From Oceanihabitans gracilariae (GTDB lineage Bacteria > Bacteroidota > Bacteroidia > Flavobacteriales > Flavobacteriaceae), in NCBI RefSeq assembly GCF_042684485.1, contig NZ_JBHULM010000001.1, positions 62,001 through 126,000 on the forward strand: DNA of 64,000 nucleotides, written 5' to 3'. Shown in pieces: positions 10,701-19,286 of the stretch; position 1 is the stretch's first letter, and each line of letters begins with the position of its first letter. The notes below the pieces were generated by a model that worked only from the letters and a program-made list of their open reading frames with translations, made no database searches and was not told the DNA's origin. A program made the translations under genes and the position numbers.

Positions 10701-10763
10701 GATGATGCCTTTAAAATCGCGTTTTTTGATACTATGAAGCGTATGGCTAGTGTAGGGAAATAA
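7704..10763 (+). CDS. hsdR: Type I restriction endonuclease subunit HsdR
   Basis: HsdR is the translocating and cutting subunit of the type I enzyme. Its N-terminal PD-(D/E)XK nuclease is visible as EIDIVLF followed by VTMELKNAW near residues 158-180. The SF2 motor follows: SAGSGKS near 327 (Walker A), DEAH near 441, TATPK near 500, and a second RecA lobe with DEYRILVVANKYLTGFDQP and QALSRLNRA. The length of 1019 residues is normal. The ATG lies inside the end of the upstream ATPase gene (8-base overlap), so the ABC-3C-like cassette and the R-M genes probably share one transcript. Confidence 0.95.
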   Translation: MHSQTNEQALEAAIERTLTGTCIEDLKKDGMSVDAVNENVEVYRTGKGYYIGQPSNFNAQFAIDEQFFWDFLESTQKEELEKLQKQSDWKLKILNRYERLVKKYGILYLLKKGLQVDDAHFTLFYQLPLASSSQKVKDNFAKNRFSETRQLRYSIDNPREEIDIVLFINGLPIVTMELKNAWTGQNARVHGQHQYKTQRDTKQPLLQFARCVVHFAVDTDEAYMTTKLNGKSTFFLPFNKGNKHGKGNPELQKGEIGHRTNYLWNEVFTRESLANIIQHFVRLDGKKKDPLQAKTLFFPRYHQMDVVRKIIEDASKKGVGQTYLIQHSAGSGKSNSITWAAYQLIETYPENSNVPGIKDVERPLFDSVIVVTDRRLLDKQIRDNIADFSEVKNIIAPAHSSKELRENLEQGKKIIITTIQKFPFMVKDISDLSDKRFAVIIDEAHSSQSGSAHDNMNRAMGQQFNQEEEVDAQDKIVQAMQSRKMRGNASYMAFTATPKTITLEKFGVQQADGSFKPFHLYSMKQAIEEGFILDVLANYTTLKSYYEIEKSIEENPLFDSSKAQKKLRAYVEQHQQTINTKAEIILDHFIPKIVNQKKLKGKAKAMVVTQSIESAIRYYKALQTILKDKGRPFKIAIAFSGTKEVDGIEYTEAEINGFAEKDTRIKFDEDEYRILVVANKYLTGFDQPKLCAMYVDKKLQGVLAVQALSRLNRAATKLGKKTEDVFVLDFFNSSTDIKASFDPFYTATSLSEATDVNVLHELKEVLDDVGVYEWNEVEDFNIKFFNKEDAQVLSPIIEHAAERFIHELELEDDDKADFKIKAKQFVKIYGQMASIMPFEMLQWEKLYWFLKFLIPKLPIKNPEIDALDELLSSVDLSTYGLERVRLNETIGLDDSDSELDPQNPNPRGAHGTDEDKDPLDLIIQSFNEKWFQNWEVTPEDQRVKFISLTKSIQAHPDFLQKVVENSDEQNKNLAFQKILDEVMSKQRKQELDLYRLYAKDDAFKIAFFDTMKRMASVGK

Positions 10764-10787
10764 TTATAAATAATTAAAAAGAGAATA

Positions 10788-13700
10788 ATGGCATACCACA
10801 ATGAAGATATTTTCGATGACGAACCTATAGAACTAATAATAAGATTCGAAAATAAAGCAGTAAGTACTCTTGATAAACAAAATAATGGCAGCTTTGAAGA
10901 ATTAAAAAGATGGATTGAAAACAAATCAATAAAATGCTTCTTTCAAAAGAAAAATGAAGACGAGCATAAAGTAACTTTTCAAATTGAAAAGAAGCAAATA
11001 GAATTAGTTTTAACATGGCAAGAGCAAACTTTCGATTATAAAACAATTATAAATCGAAACTCAAAAAATGTAATAGTAGACATTCAACAACTCAATTCAG
11101 ATGAATATACTGTAGTCGAAGATTGTGTTATAAAACTAATAGACTTCAAAACACCATATCGCTCGCCTAGAGAGTTAGAAGATTTATATAATAAAATATG
11201 CAATCTTGAAATTTCTCCAAAATCAGAAATTGAAAATCAGCAAGAAATTTGGGATAAATGGATTGAAGCACAACAGCTTATTCTTAATAAAAATTCTCAA
11301 CCTATAGAAATTGTAAACTATGATCAGCCTATACAGTTTAATGAGTCACGTTATCAATTTCGAGTTAAATTAAAACAGGAAGAAAACCCAGAATTTAAGA
11401 ATATTGAAAAGGTTATTTCAGAAGAACCTTTCAATTTAAACGAACGAATAAATCCTGATGGAAGTCTGTTTTTGAGGTTTAAAGATATTAACGATGTATT
11501 AGATAGAGTTATACAAAAAGATTTTACAACCATACTCGAAAGGAATAAACAAATTGGTTGTGTTATAAAAATCTCGCCTTTTTCAATATCAAATAAAATT
11601 AGTGAAACGTTTAACAATCGTTTTATAGTTTCAAATAATAGCGACACCATAAATGTTTACATAAATAATTTATCTCAAAAAAGAGAAGTTATTGATAAAA
11701 TGTTTTTAGAAGAATTCTACTTAAATAATTACGGAGCAGAATTTGAAATTAATTGGCCCAAGAACATTAAACTAGACAACCAAATTAAACTAACTAACAA
11801 TCAGTTAGGAAAATTAAACCAAAACACATTCTATTACTCAAGCAAAGATTTAACTACTTTAAAAATTAGATATGATGAATTGTGTAAAATTTTCAATAAA
11901 AAAAATGTGAAGTCTAAAGTATATCTAAACTTTAGAACATCAACTTTAAAAAAATTACAAACGTTTAATTCTTCTAAGTTTTCAGGTGAATTTTGGACTA
12001 AGATAAAACGAGAATGCTATTCCTTAGATTTCGATACTAATATTAGCGAATCTCAAAAAACTATTGCATTCGATTTTACAAACTTTAAGGAACTAAATGA
12101 ACGATTTTATAAAGTAAAAAACCTTGGGAACTTCCATATTGTAAAATCACCTTTGGATGACAATTTTAAATTCAAAGTAAAAATTGACATAATAGCCAAA
12201 AAGTCTAAAAAAGAAGAGTTCTTAGATAAAACAAAACAAATTTCAGGGTCTGAGTTTACTATAGACAAAGGAGAAAAATTTGATTATAAAGAAAGGTTTG
12301 TTGCTATTGGTAACCTAAACGGAAAATATTCTGATTATAATAATTATATATTTAATCTGCCTTATCATGGGCCTAATGATAAAGCTCAGACAAAAAGGTT
12401 TTTAAAATTTATAGAAGAAGAACCTAAAATAAAATTTGTAACACCAAATTTAAGAGGAGACAAAGCTAAAATATCTTGGCTAAATGAAGCAATGAATAAA
12501 ATTACTAATCCAAAAGGTGGATTAGACTTAAAACCAGTAAACGAAAAAATCAAGGATTTTATTTTTGATAGTTCAAAGGCTGAAGAAATTTATAAAAACC
12601 TCTCTAAAGATGGGGAAGAATGGAATGAATTAAAAAGACACGAATTACTAATTTTAAACGATTCTCAAAGGAAAGCGGTTCTATCTGCTTTAAACTGTAC
12701 AGATTTAGCATTTCTTCAAGGTCCACCAGGAACTGGTAAAACAACAGTAATTGCAGAAATGATTTGGCAAATGGTAAGAGTTAATCAGGAGCAAAAAATT
12801 CTTTTGACTTCTGAAACAAACCTTGCTGTAGATAACGCATTAGAAAAATTACTAAACAAAAATCATACACTAGTAAAACCGATACGTTTTGGTAAAGTTG
12901 GTAAATTTGAAGAAGAAGGAAAAAAATATGCAAGGGAACGCATAGAGAAATGGGTTGATGAAAAATTTGAAACGGATGATAATTATGAAAATGAAGTTTT
13001 AGAGGAAGATGATGTTGAAATAGTTGAAGAAGATTTTTACCATAATGCTGTACAATTATGGATGCGAAGAATTGCGGACAATTCTCAACAGTCTAATCCA
13101 AAATATAGTGATATTATGAAAGATTGGGCTTTTGAAATGGCGCAACCAGACAAAGAAATGAAAACGGTATTTAAAGATAAATACTTTAAATATGCGAATG
13201 TTATTGGTAGCACAAGTAGTTCCGCAGGAAGTCCAAATTTTGGAGCAGATTATCAACGAATTTTCAATGATTATGAAGGAGATTTTGATTCAGGTGAGTT
13301 ATACAAAAGTGCTAAGTATTTAAGTAAAAAGCATAGTGATTTTAACGGTTGGTATAAAGGAATAAATTTATTAGAGGTAATTAAACCTATTGAATTTGAT
13401 ACGGTAATAACAGATGAAGCAAGTAAAGCGACACCACCAGAATTATTATTACCAATGTGTTTTGGACGTAAAAATATTATCATTGGTGACCATAGACAAT
13501 TACCACCAATGCTTCACGATAAGACTTTCAAAGAAACATTAGAATCACTTGAAACAAATGAAGCTAAAGAATTAGCATCAGAAATTAATAAGGACTTTGT
13601 AGAAACTTCTCAATTTGAAAGATTAATAATGCATCCTAAAGTTTCACCAACCATTAAATCTACATTTAATGAACAATATAGAATGCATCCAAAAATCAAC

Positions 13701-14435
13701 AATGTAATTAAACAATTTTACTTGGATGAAGGTGGTTTGGAACCTGGAAAACCTTTAAAGGAAAATGCAAATGACCCAAATCTAAATAATCCATTTTCTA
13801 GACATCACGGATTTTTACTTAATAAATTTATTAATCCAGATATTCATACTATTTGGGTTAATGTAGATGAACCAGAAGAATTAAGCGGAACATCGAGAAT
13901 AAATAATTATGAAATTGAAGCTGTTGAACTAGTCATAAAACTTCTTAAAAAATCAAATGGTTTTGAAGAATATATGAAACATTGGCAAAACAGTAACGAC
14001 CAAAATAAAGCTCACGAAGAACAAGAAATTGGTGTAATTAGTTTTTACGGACATCAAGTATCAAAACTGAAAGAAGTCGCCTTAAAAGCAAGAAATAAAT
14101 ATGATATACCAGTTCGTTTAAATACAGTCGATAAGTTTCAAGGTATGGAAAGAAATATCATTATTGTTTCAACAGTAAGGAGTGATAAAAAGATAGAAAA
14201 CGGAATAATAAAAACGAATAAAGATGTTGGTTTTGCTAAATCACCTAAACGATTAAATGTAGCACTATCAAGAGCCAAACGATTATTAATAGTCGTTGGA
14301 AATAAAAATATGTTTTACAGATTTAAAGATAAAAATGGAAACCAAATTTATAAAAATGTAATTGACACTATAAACGATGAAGGAATTGTTGTTGATTTCA
14401 AAACCTTAAAAAAAGAATTTGGTGATGATGAATAA
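10788..14435 (+). CDS. Large Upf1/Dna2-type superfamily 1 helicase
   Basis: The C-terminal half of this 1215-residue protein has the full SF1 set. Walker A is GPPGTGKTT at 645-653, a DEAS box at 876-879, GDHRQLPPM near 900, EQYRMHP near 963, VDKFQGMERN near 1115 and NVALSRAKR near 1158. The DEAS box, QYRMHP and late motifs are those of Upf1/Dna2-like helicases, which act on RNA or DNA 5' to 3'. The first 640 residues are low-complexity, Lys/Asn/Glu-rich and match nothing I recognise. It begins 24 bases after hsdR and its end overlaps the next gene, so it leads a four-gene run. Confidence 0.85.
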   Translation: MAYHNEDIFDDEPIELIIRFENKAVSTLDKQNNGSFEELKRWIENKSIKCFFQKKNEDEHKVTFQIEKKQIELVLTWQEQTFDYKTIINRNSKNVIVDIQQLNSDEYTVVEDCVIKLIDFKTPYRSPRELEDLYNKICNLEISPKSEIENQQEIWDKWIEAQQLILNKNSQPIEIVNYDQPIQFNESRYQFRVKLKQEENPEFKNIEKVISEEPFNLNERINPDGSLFLRFKDINDVLDRVIQKDFTTILERNKQIGCVIKISPFSISNKISETFNNRFIVSNNSDTINVYINNLSQKREVIDKMFLEEFYLNNYGAEFEINWPKNIKLDNQIKLTNNQLGKLNQNTFYYSSKDLTTLKIRYDELCKIFNKKNVKSKVYLNFRTSTLKKLQTFNSSKFSGEFWTKIKRECYSLDFDTNISESQKTIAFDFTNFKELNERFYKVKNLGNFHIVKSPLDDNFKFKVKIDIIAKKSKKEEFLDKTKQISGSEFTIDKGEKFDYKERFVAIGNLNGKYSDYNNYIFNLPYHGPNDKAQTKRFLKFIEEEPKIKFVTPNLRGDKAKISWLNEAMNKITNPKGGLDLKPVNEKIKDFIFDSSKAEEIYKNLSKDGEEWNELKRHELLILNDSQRKAVLSALNCTDLAFLQGPPGTGKTTVIAEMIWQMVRVNQEQKILLTSETNLAVDNALEKLLNKNHTLVKPIRFGKVGKFEEEGKKYARERIEKWVDEKFETDDNYENEVLEEDDVEIVEEDFYHNAVQLWMRRIADNSQQSNPKYSDIMKDWAFEMAQPDKEMKTVFKDKYFKYANVIGSTSSSAGSPNFGADYQRIFNDYEGDFDSGELYKSAKYLSKKHSDFNGWYKGINLLEVIKPIEFDTVITDEASKATPPELLLPMCFGRKNIIIGDHRQLPPMLHDKTFKETLESLETNEAKELASEINKDFVETSQFERLIMHPKVSPTIKSTFNEQYRMHPKINNVIKQFYLDEGGLEPGKPLKENANDPNLNNPFSRHHGFLLNKFINPDIHTIWVNVDEPEELSGTSRINNYEIEAVELVIKLLKKSNGFEEYMKHWQNSNDQNKAHEEQEIGVISFYGHQVSKLKEVALKARNKYDIPVRLNTVDKFQGMERNIIIVSTVRSDKKIENGIIKTNKDVGFAKSPKRLNVALSRAKRLLIVVGNKNMFYRFKDKNGNQIYKNVIDTINDEGIVVDFKTLKKEFGDDE

Positions 14436-16653
14436 TTTAGACTACAACATATTTAAAGCTATAGAACAAGATAAAAAACTAACAGAAATATATCTTGGGT
14501 ATCAACCTTTTGAATGGTTTTTTACAAAAGCAAAGTATGCTGCAACTTGTACAGAAGCAGTTGAATTCACATTATTTGATAAAACTATTTGTGGCCTACT
14601 AAATATTGAAAGAGCTTTGAGTATAGAGAAAATTGGCGAAATTTTAGGTTTCAATGTAATAGATAATCCAACTCAAAATAAATATAAAGATTTCGCTGAA
14701 TATGAAATATTAAAGGAAGCACTTCAAAGCCTAGAGGAATTTGAAATGATAACGACAGGAGATAGTTTTTATTCTTATTGCCAATTAACTGATATTGGAA
14801 AAGAATATTTTCAAAAAGGTAAAAAATTCAGAGTACATACAAATAAAAGATTTGAGTTATATTTTGATAATACAAATAATGACCATTCAAAAGCAAAAGA
14901 TAATTTTGAGTTTTTGAAAAGTGTTAATGCCGAAGAGAATTCAATTAATTCTAGCATTAATTATGAAGATGAACAACTATTAAAATCATTTTCAGAAAAT
15001 CAAATCCCTGAAATCTATAATGTTGAAAAAATGAATTCTTTTAAGGATTCTGTTCTATTAGAAAAAGAACATAAATCAGCTACTTTATATGCAGTCTTTT
15101 TAGTGGATACAATTTCAGGAAAATACAAAACTTTTGTTTATGATGAATATTCAAAAACAATCAATGACTATTTTTCTATATATTTAAGAAAAAATAAAGA
15201 AAAGGCAGACAATTTATTTTTTCAAGTTTTACAAAAATATACTTTTTATCAAAATCCAACTTCTGATGATTTTTTATACAGAGAAGAATTAATTAAATCT
15301 CAAAAAGAAATTGAAAGGATAATAGCTGAGGATAAAAATATTTCAGAAGAAATCGCTAATAACATCAATCAACTAAAATTTATCGAGCCTTTTATGTTTA
15401 TTGATAGATTAGATACAATTATCAAAAATTCAGAAAATGAAGTTTGGTTGATGTTTAATAAGGTCTCAGGTTTATTAATTGAAACATTAACTAAAACTAT
15501 TAACAATATAAAAGATAAATACCTTTTCATCTATCTTCCTATTAATGATGATTTAGAAACTGAATTAGAAGCGTTTAGAAGTGAAGTTTCGGAAACTTTA
15601 AATGCATATTTAATAATTGGCAATATAGATGAGTTTAATGTAATTACTGAAAATTCAAACAAAACATTTATATACAAAAAAGAAACTTTTCCTTTAGAAA
15701 TAAATAGTAAATCAATTAGTTGTCATCTTGTTAATAAACATTCAGGGTTTGACCTAACAAATGATAATAAAGATTTTAAATTAGATTTTGCAGATGAATA
15801 TGTACAGGGTTTAATAGGGGAAATAAATTCTGTTATTTCAGAAAAAGTTAGTAATAATAATTTATCAGATTGTACTATTCAAGAAATTGAAGCGATTGAT
15901 TATAAAATGAAACCTTTTTATAATGTTTCTAAATACAAGTCAATTTTAAATGAAATTAAAGTGACTAAAAGTTCATTATTAATTGCTGTTGAAAAAGCTA
16001 GGAAAGAAAAAGTACAATCTTTTATTGATTCAATGTTGGAAGAGCTTAAAAGTTTAGACTTGTCTGATGAAAGGAAATTTAAAACTTTAAAATCAAAAAT
16101 AAATAAAGAGAAAGAAAAATTTGAAGAACAAGAAACAAGTTTATTTTTAGAAGTTGAAAAGAAGTTTTTACTTAAAGAGAAAGAGTTTGAACTGATAAAA
16201 AAGAGAAAATCAATAATTATTGATACAAATATTCTAATTGAAGAACCTAAAATTATAGATGTAATAGGTCCACTTCAAAATATTGTCTTTTCTAAAAAAG
16301 TTATTGACGAACTTGATAATAAAAAGAGAGATTATAAAATTAAAGATAAAGCTCAACAAGCAATTAAGGAAATACTTAAACATCAAAAGGATAAATATAT
16401 ATATTTCGAAGAGAGTAATACCTCAAACCTATCTAATGATTATGACGAAGATTCACCAGACAATAAAATCTTGTCTGTTGCGCTTAAGTACAAGAGAAAA
16501 AATCCGATAATTTTAACAAAGGATAAAGGATTAATGCTAAAGGCAGAAATTGAAGGAATACCGGCAAAAAACATTGAAGAATTGTCGAGGTTATTGTCCT
16601 TGAGTAAAAAAAGTTTATCAAAAAGAAAGTTAAACCATATAAAAAAACGATAA
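14425..16653 (+). CDS. Multidomain protein with C-terminal PIN nuclease domain
   Basis: The last 150 residues form a PIN domain, a metal-dependent ribonuclease fold. Visible acids are D600 in IIIDTNIL, then the E and D of KKVIDELDNKK, and paired Asp in DSPDNKIL. The first 150 residues look like a winged-helix module (ALSIEKIGEILGF, later LTDIGKEYFQKGK). The middle has a segment around VWLMFNKVSGLLIETLTK that could be a degenerate phospholipase-D-like fold; this is only an impression. A charged coiled coil precedes the PIN. ATG at 14425 or 14428 is preferred over the TTG at 14419. It overlaps the helicase stop and ends 1 base before the next gene. Likely role: RNA cleavage coupled to the helicase. 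Confidence 0.7.
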   Translation: MMNNLDYNIFKAIEQDKKLTEIYLGYQPFEWFFTKAKYAATCTEAVEFTLFDKTICGLLNIERALSIEKIGEILGFNVIDNPTQNKYKDFAEYEILKEALQSLEEFEMITTGDSFYSYCQLTDIGKEYFQKGKKFRVHTNKRFELYFDNTNNDHSKAKDNFEFLKSVNAEENSINSSINYEDEQLLKSFSENQIPEIYNVEKMNSFKDSVLLEKEHKSATLYAVFLVDTISGKYKTFVYDEYSKTINDYFSIYLRKNKEKADNLFFQVLQKYTFYQNPTSDDFLYREELIKSQKEIERIIAEDKNISEEIANNINQLKFIEPFMFIDRLDTIIKNSENEVWLMFNKVSGLLIETLTKTINNIKDKYLFIYLPINDDLETELEAFRSEVSETLNAYLIIGNIDEFNVITENSNKTFIYKKETFPLEINSKSISCHLVNKHSGFDLTNDNKDFKLDFADEYVQGLIGEINSVISEKVSNNNLSDCTIQEIEAIDYKMKPFYNVSKYKSILNEIKVTKSSLLIAVEKARKEKVQSFIDSMLEELKSLDLSDERKFKTLKSKINKEKEKFEEQETSLFLEVEKKFLLKEKEFELIKKRKSIIIDTNILIEEPKIIDVIGPLQNIVFSKKVIDELDNKKRDYKIKDKAQQAIKEILKHQKDKYIYFEESNTSNLSNDYDEDSPDNKILSVALKYKRKNPIILTKDKGLMLKAEIEGIPAKNIEELSRLLSLSKKSLSKRKLNHIKKR

Positions 16654-16654
16654 T

Positions 16655-17293
16655 ATGTCTTGTTTTGAAACATCCACTTTCCTGAAAAATCCTCAAGTAT
16701 TTAAAACAGAGGTTTTTATTGAGGCAGTTAAGAAATTTAACTGGGAATATGAAATTAAAAGTGATAACGAAGTTATTGTTACTAAAATACCTAATACAAA
16801 GCTTCACGGAGAATATGCTATAAAAATTAAAAACGGTACAGTAACTTATAACAGTTATTACTTAAAAAACGGAAAAGAATTAGTTAAAGAATTACAGAGT
16901 GAGTTTTTTACATTGAATGTCGAATACGCAAAAAAGACGATTCTTACTGAATTTGAAAGTGTTGGGTTCTCTCTAAAAAAGGACTATGACTTTGAACCAA
17001 ATGAAGAAGTGAAAGAGAAGTTTTTTATGGTTGGTTATTCTAAACTAGAAAATGAGGATGAAAAACGAACTGAAATAGAATTTTCAATTCTAAAAGATGG
17101 TACTATTATTTCTGATTCAAACTACATTCCATATGATGTTCACGAATTAGCAGATAAAGCAATGGAAGGAATAGAAAAGTCATTTGGAAATACTAGAAGA
17201 GAAGGAATAGAAATAAAAAGAAAAGAAATACCTGTAAGATATAAAAACAAGTCTTACTGTAGTGCTTCAAATAAAATCATAGCAAAAAATTAA
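16655..17293 (+). CDS. Ycf35/DUF1257-like small protein, possibly fused to a DUF2997-like tail
   Basis: This 212-residue soluble protein starts MSCFETSTFL. Its first 110 residues resemble the Ycf35 (DUF1257) layout: a short strand-rich start, then a helix around YAKKTILTEFESVGF. Residues 143-180 (TEIEFSILKDGTIISDSN, then a helix ending in SFG) resemble the small DUF2997 proteins that often accompany DUF1257 genes. The match is by eye and moderate. The neighbour 4 bases downstream is a clear Ycf46-family ATPase, the usual partner of Ycf35 in cyanobacteria and algal plastids, which strengthens the call. It begins one base after the PIN gene. Biochemical function is unknown. Confidence 0.5.
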   Translation: MSCFETSTFLKNPQVFKTEVFIEAVKKFNWEYEIKSDNEVIVTKIPNTKLHGEYAIKIKNGTVTYNSYYLKNGKELVKELQSEFFTLNVEYAKKTILTEFESVGFSLKKDYDFEPNEEVKEKFFMVGYSKLENEDEKRTEIEFSILKDGTIISDSNYIPYDVHELADKAMEGIEKSFGNTRREGIEIKRKEIPVRYKNKSYCSASNKIIAKN

Positions 17294-17297
17294 AACA

Positions 17298-18899
17298 ATG
17301 GAAAAATCATTTGACGATTTAAAATATATGCTTGACGCAAATTATCCTCTAATTTATCTTGCATCACCAGAATATGGACGCATAATTCAAAAAGTTAGAA
17401 GTACAGCATTTAGAAAAGGATATACATTTAGCACTTGGGATATTGTTGATGGATTACAAATTCATAATAAAGATGAAAACTCAAATAAATTAGATAAAGT
17501 TGAGAAACATCCAAATAATGGCGAAACTAAAAATCCTGATTCTTTTCTTGAATTTTTATTAAAAGGTAATAATGAGAACCAAGAATCAAAAGAGATTTTT
17601 ATTATTGAAGATGCACATAAACAATTTCGAGATGAAAAATTTGTGGTTCAATTAAGAAAGCTTACACAATATTTTAAAGTCTTAAACAAACACTTATTGT
17701 TATTATCGCCATTTTTTAAATTGCCTATTGAACTAGAAAAGTATGTGACAGTTCTAAATATGCCTTTACCAGATAAAAATGATTTAGAAAAAAGGTTGAA
17801 TGTAATAACAAAAGGTGAAGTTGTAAATGATGATTTAAAAAATCTAATTCTTGACGCAGGTGCTGGATTAACAGATGTTGAAGCTGATTTGGCTTTTCGT
17901 TTAGCAAAAGAAAAAGTTGGCTTAAATAGTAAAGATGCCATTAGAATTATTGCAAGTGAAAAAGAACAGATAATCAAGAAAAGTGGTATTCTAGATTATT
18001 ATCATACAACAGAAAATTTAGATTCAAGCGTTGGTGGTTTAGATAGTTTAAAAGTTTGGCTGAAACAAAGAAGTAAAGCATTTGAAAGAAAAGCGAAAGT
18101 ATTTGGTTTAAAAGAACCAAAAGGAATGTTGCTTTTAGGTGTTCCTGGAACTGGTAAAAGTTTAACAGCAAAGGCAATTGCAACAGAATGGAATCAACCA
18201 TTATTAAAATTGGACATAGGTAAAGTATTTCAATCAGAAGTTGGTAGTAGTGAAAACAATATAAGAAATGCAATAATGACAGCAGAAGCAATTGCACCTT
18301 GTGTTTTGTGGATAGATGAAATTGAAAAAGGTCTAAGTGCTGGAGGTGGAGAAAAAGATGGAGGCACAAATTCAAGAGTATTTTCAACCATTTTAACTTG
18401 GATGCAAGAAAAAACGAAACCAGTTTTTGTTGTTGCAACTGCGAATAATATAAGTAATCTTCCACCTGAACTTTTAAGAAAAGGTCGTTTTGATGAAATC
18501 TTTTTTATAGACTTACCAACAAAAAAAGAAAGGAAAAATATATTTGAAATTCATCTAAAGAAAAATAATCAATCAAATATAACCGACTACAATCCAATAA
18601 TTGATGAATCTAAATATTTCAATGGAGCTGAAATTGAAGAAACTGTAAAAGAAGCAATGTTTAAGGCATATATTGAAAACAATGAAGAACCAGCAATTAA
18701 ATTATCACACCTAATTGAATCTGCAAAAGCAATTGTTCCTCTTGCTATTACAATGAAAAATAAAATTGACGGATTAAGAGATTGGGCATCAACAAGAGCT
18801 AGACCAGCAAGTTCTGATACAGATAAAGAGGATTTAAAGAAAGAAGAAACTAAAGAACAAACATTGACAAAAAGAGAAAAGGAAGAAGATATTTTTTAA
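17298..18899 (+). CDS. Ycf46-family AAA+ ATPase
   Basis: This is a 533-residue classical AAA+ ATPase. The N-terminal 230 residues form the inactive-looking first lobe typical of Ycf46 (YPLIYLASPEYGRI near the start). The AAA core follows with Walker A GVPGTGKS at 281-288, Walker B ending in IDE at 339-341, a sensor region VVATANNI and an arginine-finger segment RKGRFDE near 394. The segment VGGLDSLKVWL just before the core is a hallmark of this family, known from cyanobacteria and plastids. A charged tail of 40 residues ends the protein. As the last gene of the four-gene run, it probably remodels or activates the Ycf35-like, PIN or helicase partners; this is inference. Confidence 0.85.
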   Translation: MEKSFDDLKYMLDANYPLIYLASPEYGRIIQKVRSTAFRKGYTFSTWDIVDGLQIHNKDENSNKLDKVEKHPNNGETKNPDSFLEFLLKGNNENQESKEIFIIEDAHKQFRDEKFVVQLRKLTQYFKVLNKHLLLLSPFFKLPIELEKYVTVLNMPLPDKNDLEKRLNVITKGEVVNDDLKNLILDAGAGLTDVEADLAFRLAKEKVGLNSKDAIRIIASEKEQIIKKSGILDYYHTTENLDSSVGGLDSLKVWLKQRSKAFERKAKVFGLKEPKGMLLLGVPGTGKSLTAKAIATEWNQPLLKLDIGKVFQSEVGSSENNIRNAIMTAEAIAPCVLWIDEIEKGLSAGGGEKDGGTNSRVFSTILTWMQEKTKPVFVVATANNISNLPPELLRKGRFDEIFFIDLPTKKERKNIFEIHLKKNNQSNITDYNPIIDESKYFNGAEIEETVKEAMFKAYIENNEEPAIKLSHLIESAKAIVPLAITMKNKIDGLRDWASTRARPASSDTDKEDLKKEETKEQTLTKREKEEDIF

Positions 18900-19286
18900 A
18901 ATGCAGTTTTCTCATTTTATTTAAATAGTTTACAATTAAAATAGGATAAAAAACAAAGGCATATTAGAATTAGTGTGTAATATAGTAAGAGAGGTCCGTT
19001 GAAATTTTATACTTTAACTATAGAATTTTAACTAACCATATCTAGTCTATCTCTAGATTCCATTATAGTTTCCTAACCATAAGAATTAAACCCAAGCAAT
19101 GTGCTCAACCCTTAATTTTCACATAACATTAGGGTTTAAAATTCTAGGTGGTGGTAATACTACAGTAATATAGTTAACGGTAAGTTAGCGCTAACTTAAT
19201 AAAACGGTTTTTATTAATTAACATGTTTGTAGCAGACTGAAAGTAGTTTTGTGGTCAGATTATAACCACTAAAAAATACTTAAACT
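18900..19286 (+). other. Intergenic region between defence island and PhoX/peroxidase operon
   Basis: These 387 bases contain no convincing ORF and mark the change from the island to ordinary chromosome. They hold an inverted repeat with 8-base arms (TTAAACCC at 19086-19093, GGGTTTAA at 19132-19139) and a perfect 18-bp palindrome at 19181-19198. A -7-like TAGTTTTG at 19244-19251 may serve the downstream operon, although I see no well-spaced TTG upstream of it. No tRNA, integrase or direct repeat that would mark an integration boundary was found. Confidence 0.5.
19181..19198. promoter_or_regulatory. Perfect 18-bp palindrome, candidate operator
   Basis: TAAGTTAGCGCTAACTTA reads identically on both strands. 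The central GC and the GTTAGC..GCTAAC core resemble operators of LacI-family repressors. It lies about 50 bases upstream of the -7-like element TAGTTTTG and about 90 bases upstream of the PhoX-like lipoprotein gene, where an operator or activator site would sit. No matching regulator gene is next to it. Confidence 0.5.

Noticed and set aside
16283..16510. 75-codon frame inside the PIN-domain gene
   Set aside because: It lies wholly within the coding region of the PIN domain in another frame and has a Lys/Ile-rich composition typical of an out-of-frame shadow.
17974..18465. 163-codon Leu-rich minus-strand frame opposite the Ycf46-family gene
   Set aside because: It is the reverse of a strongly conserved AAA+ core; its Leu/His-rich composition is an artefact of the opposite strand.
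18900..19286. Integration boundary (att site) at the end of the defence island
   Set aside because: No tRNA, integrase or matching direct repeat is visible; the palindrome there fits an operator better.
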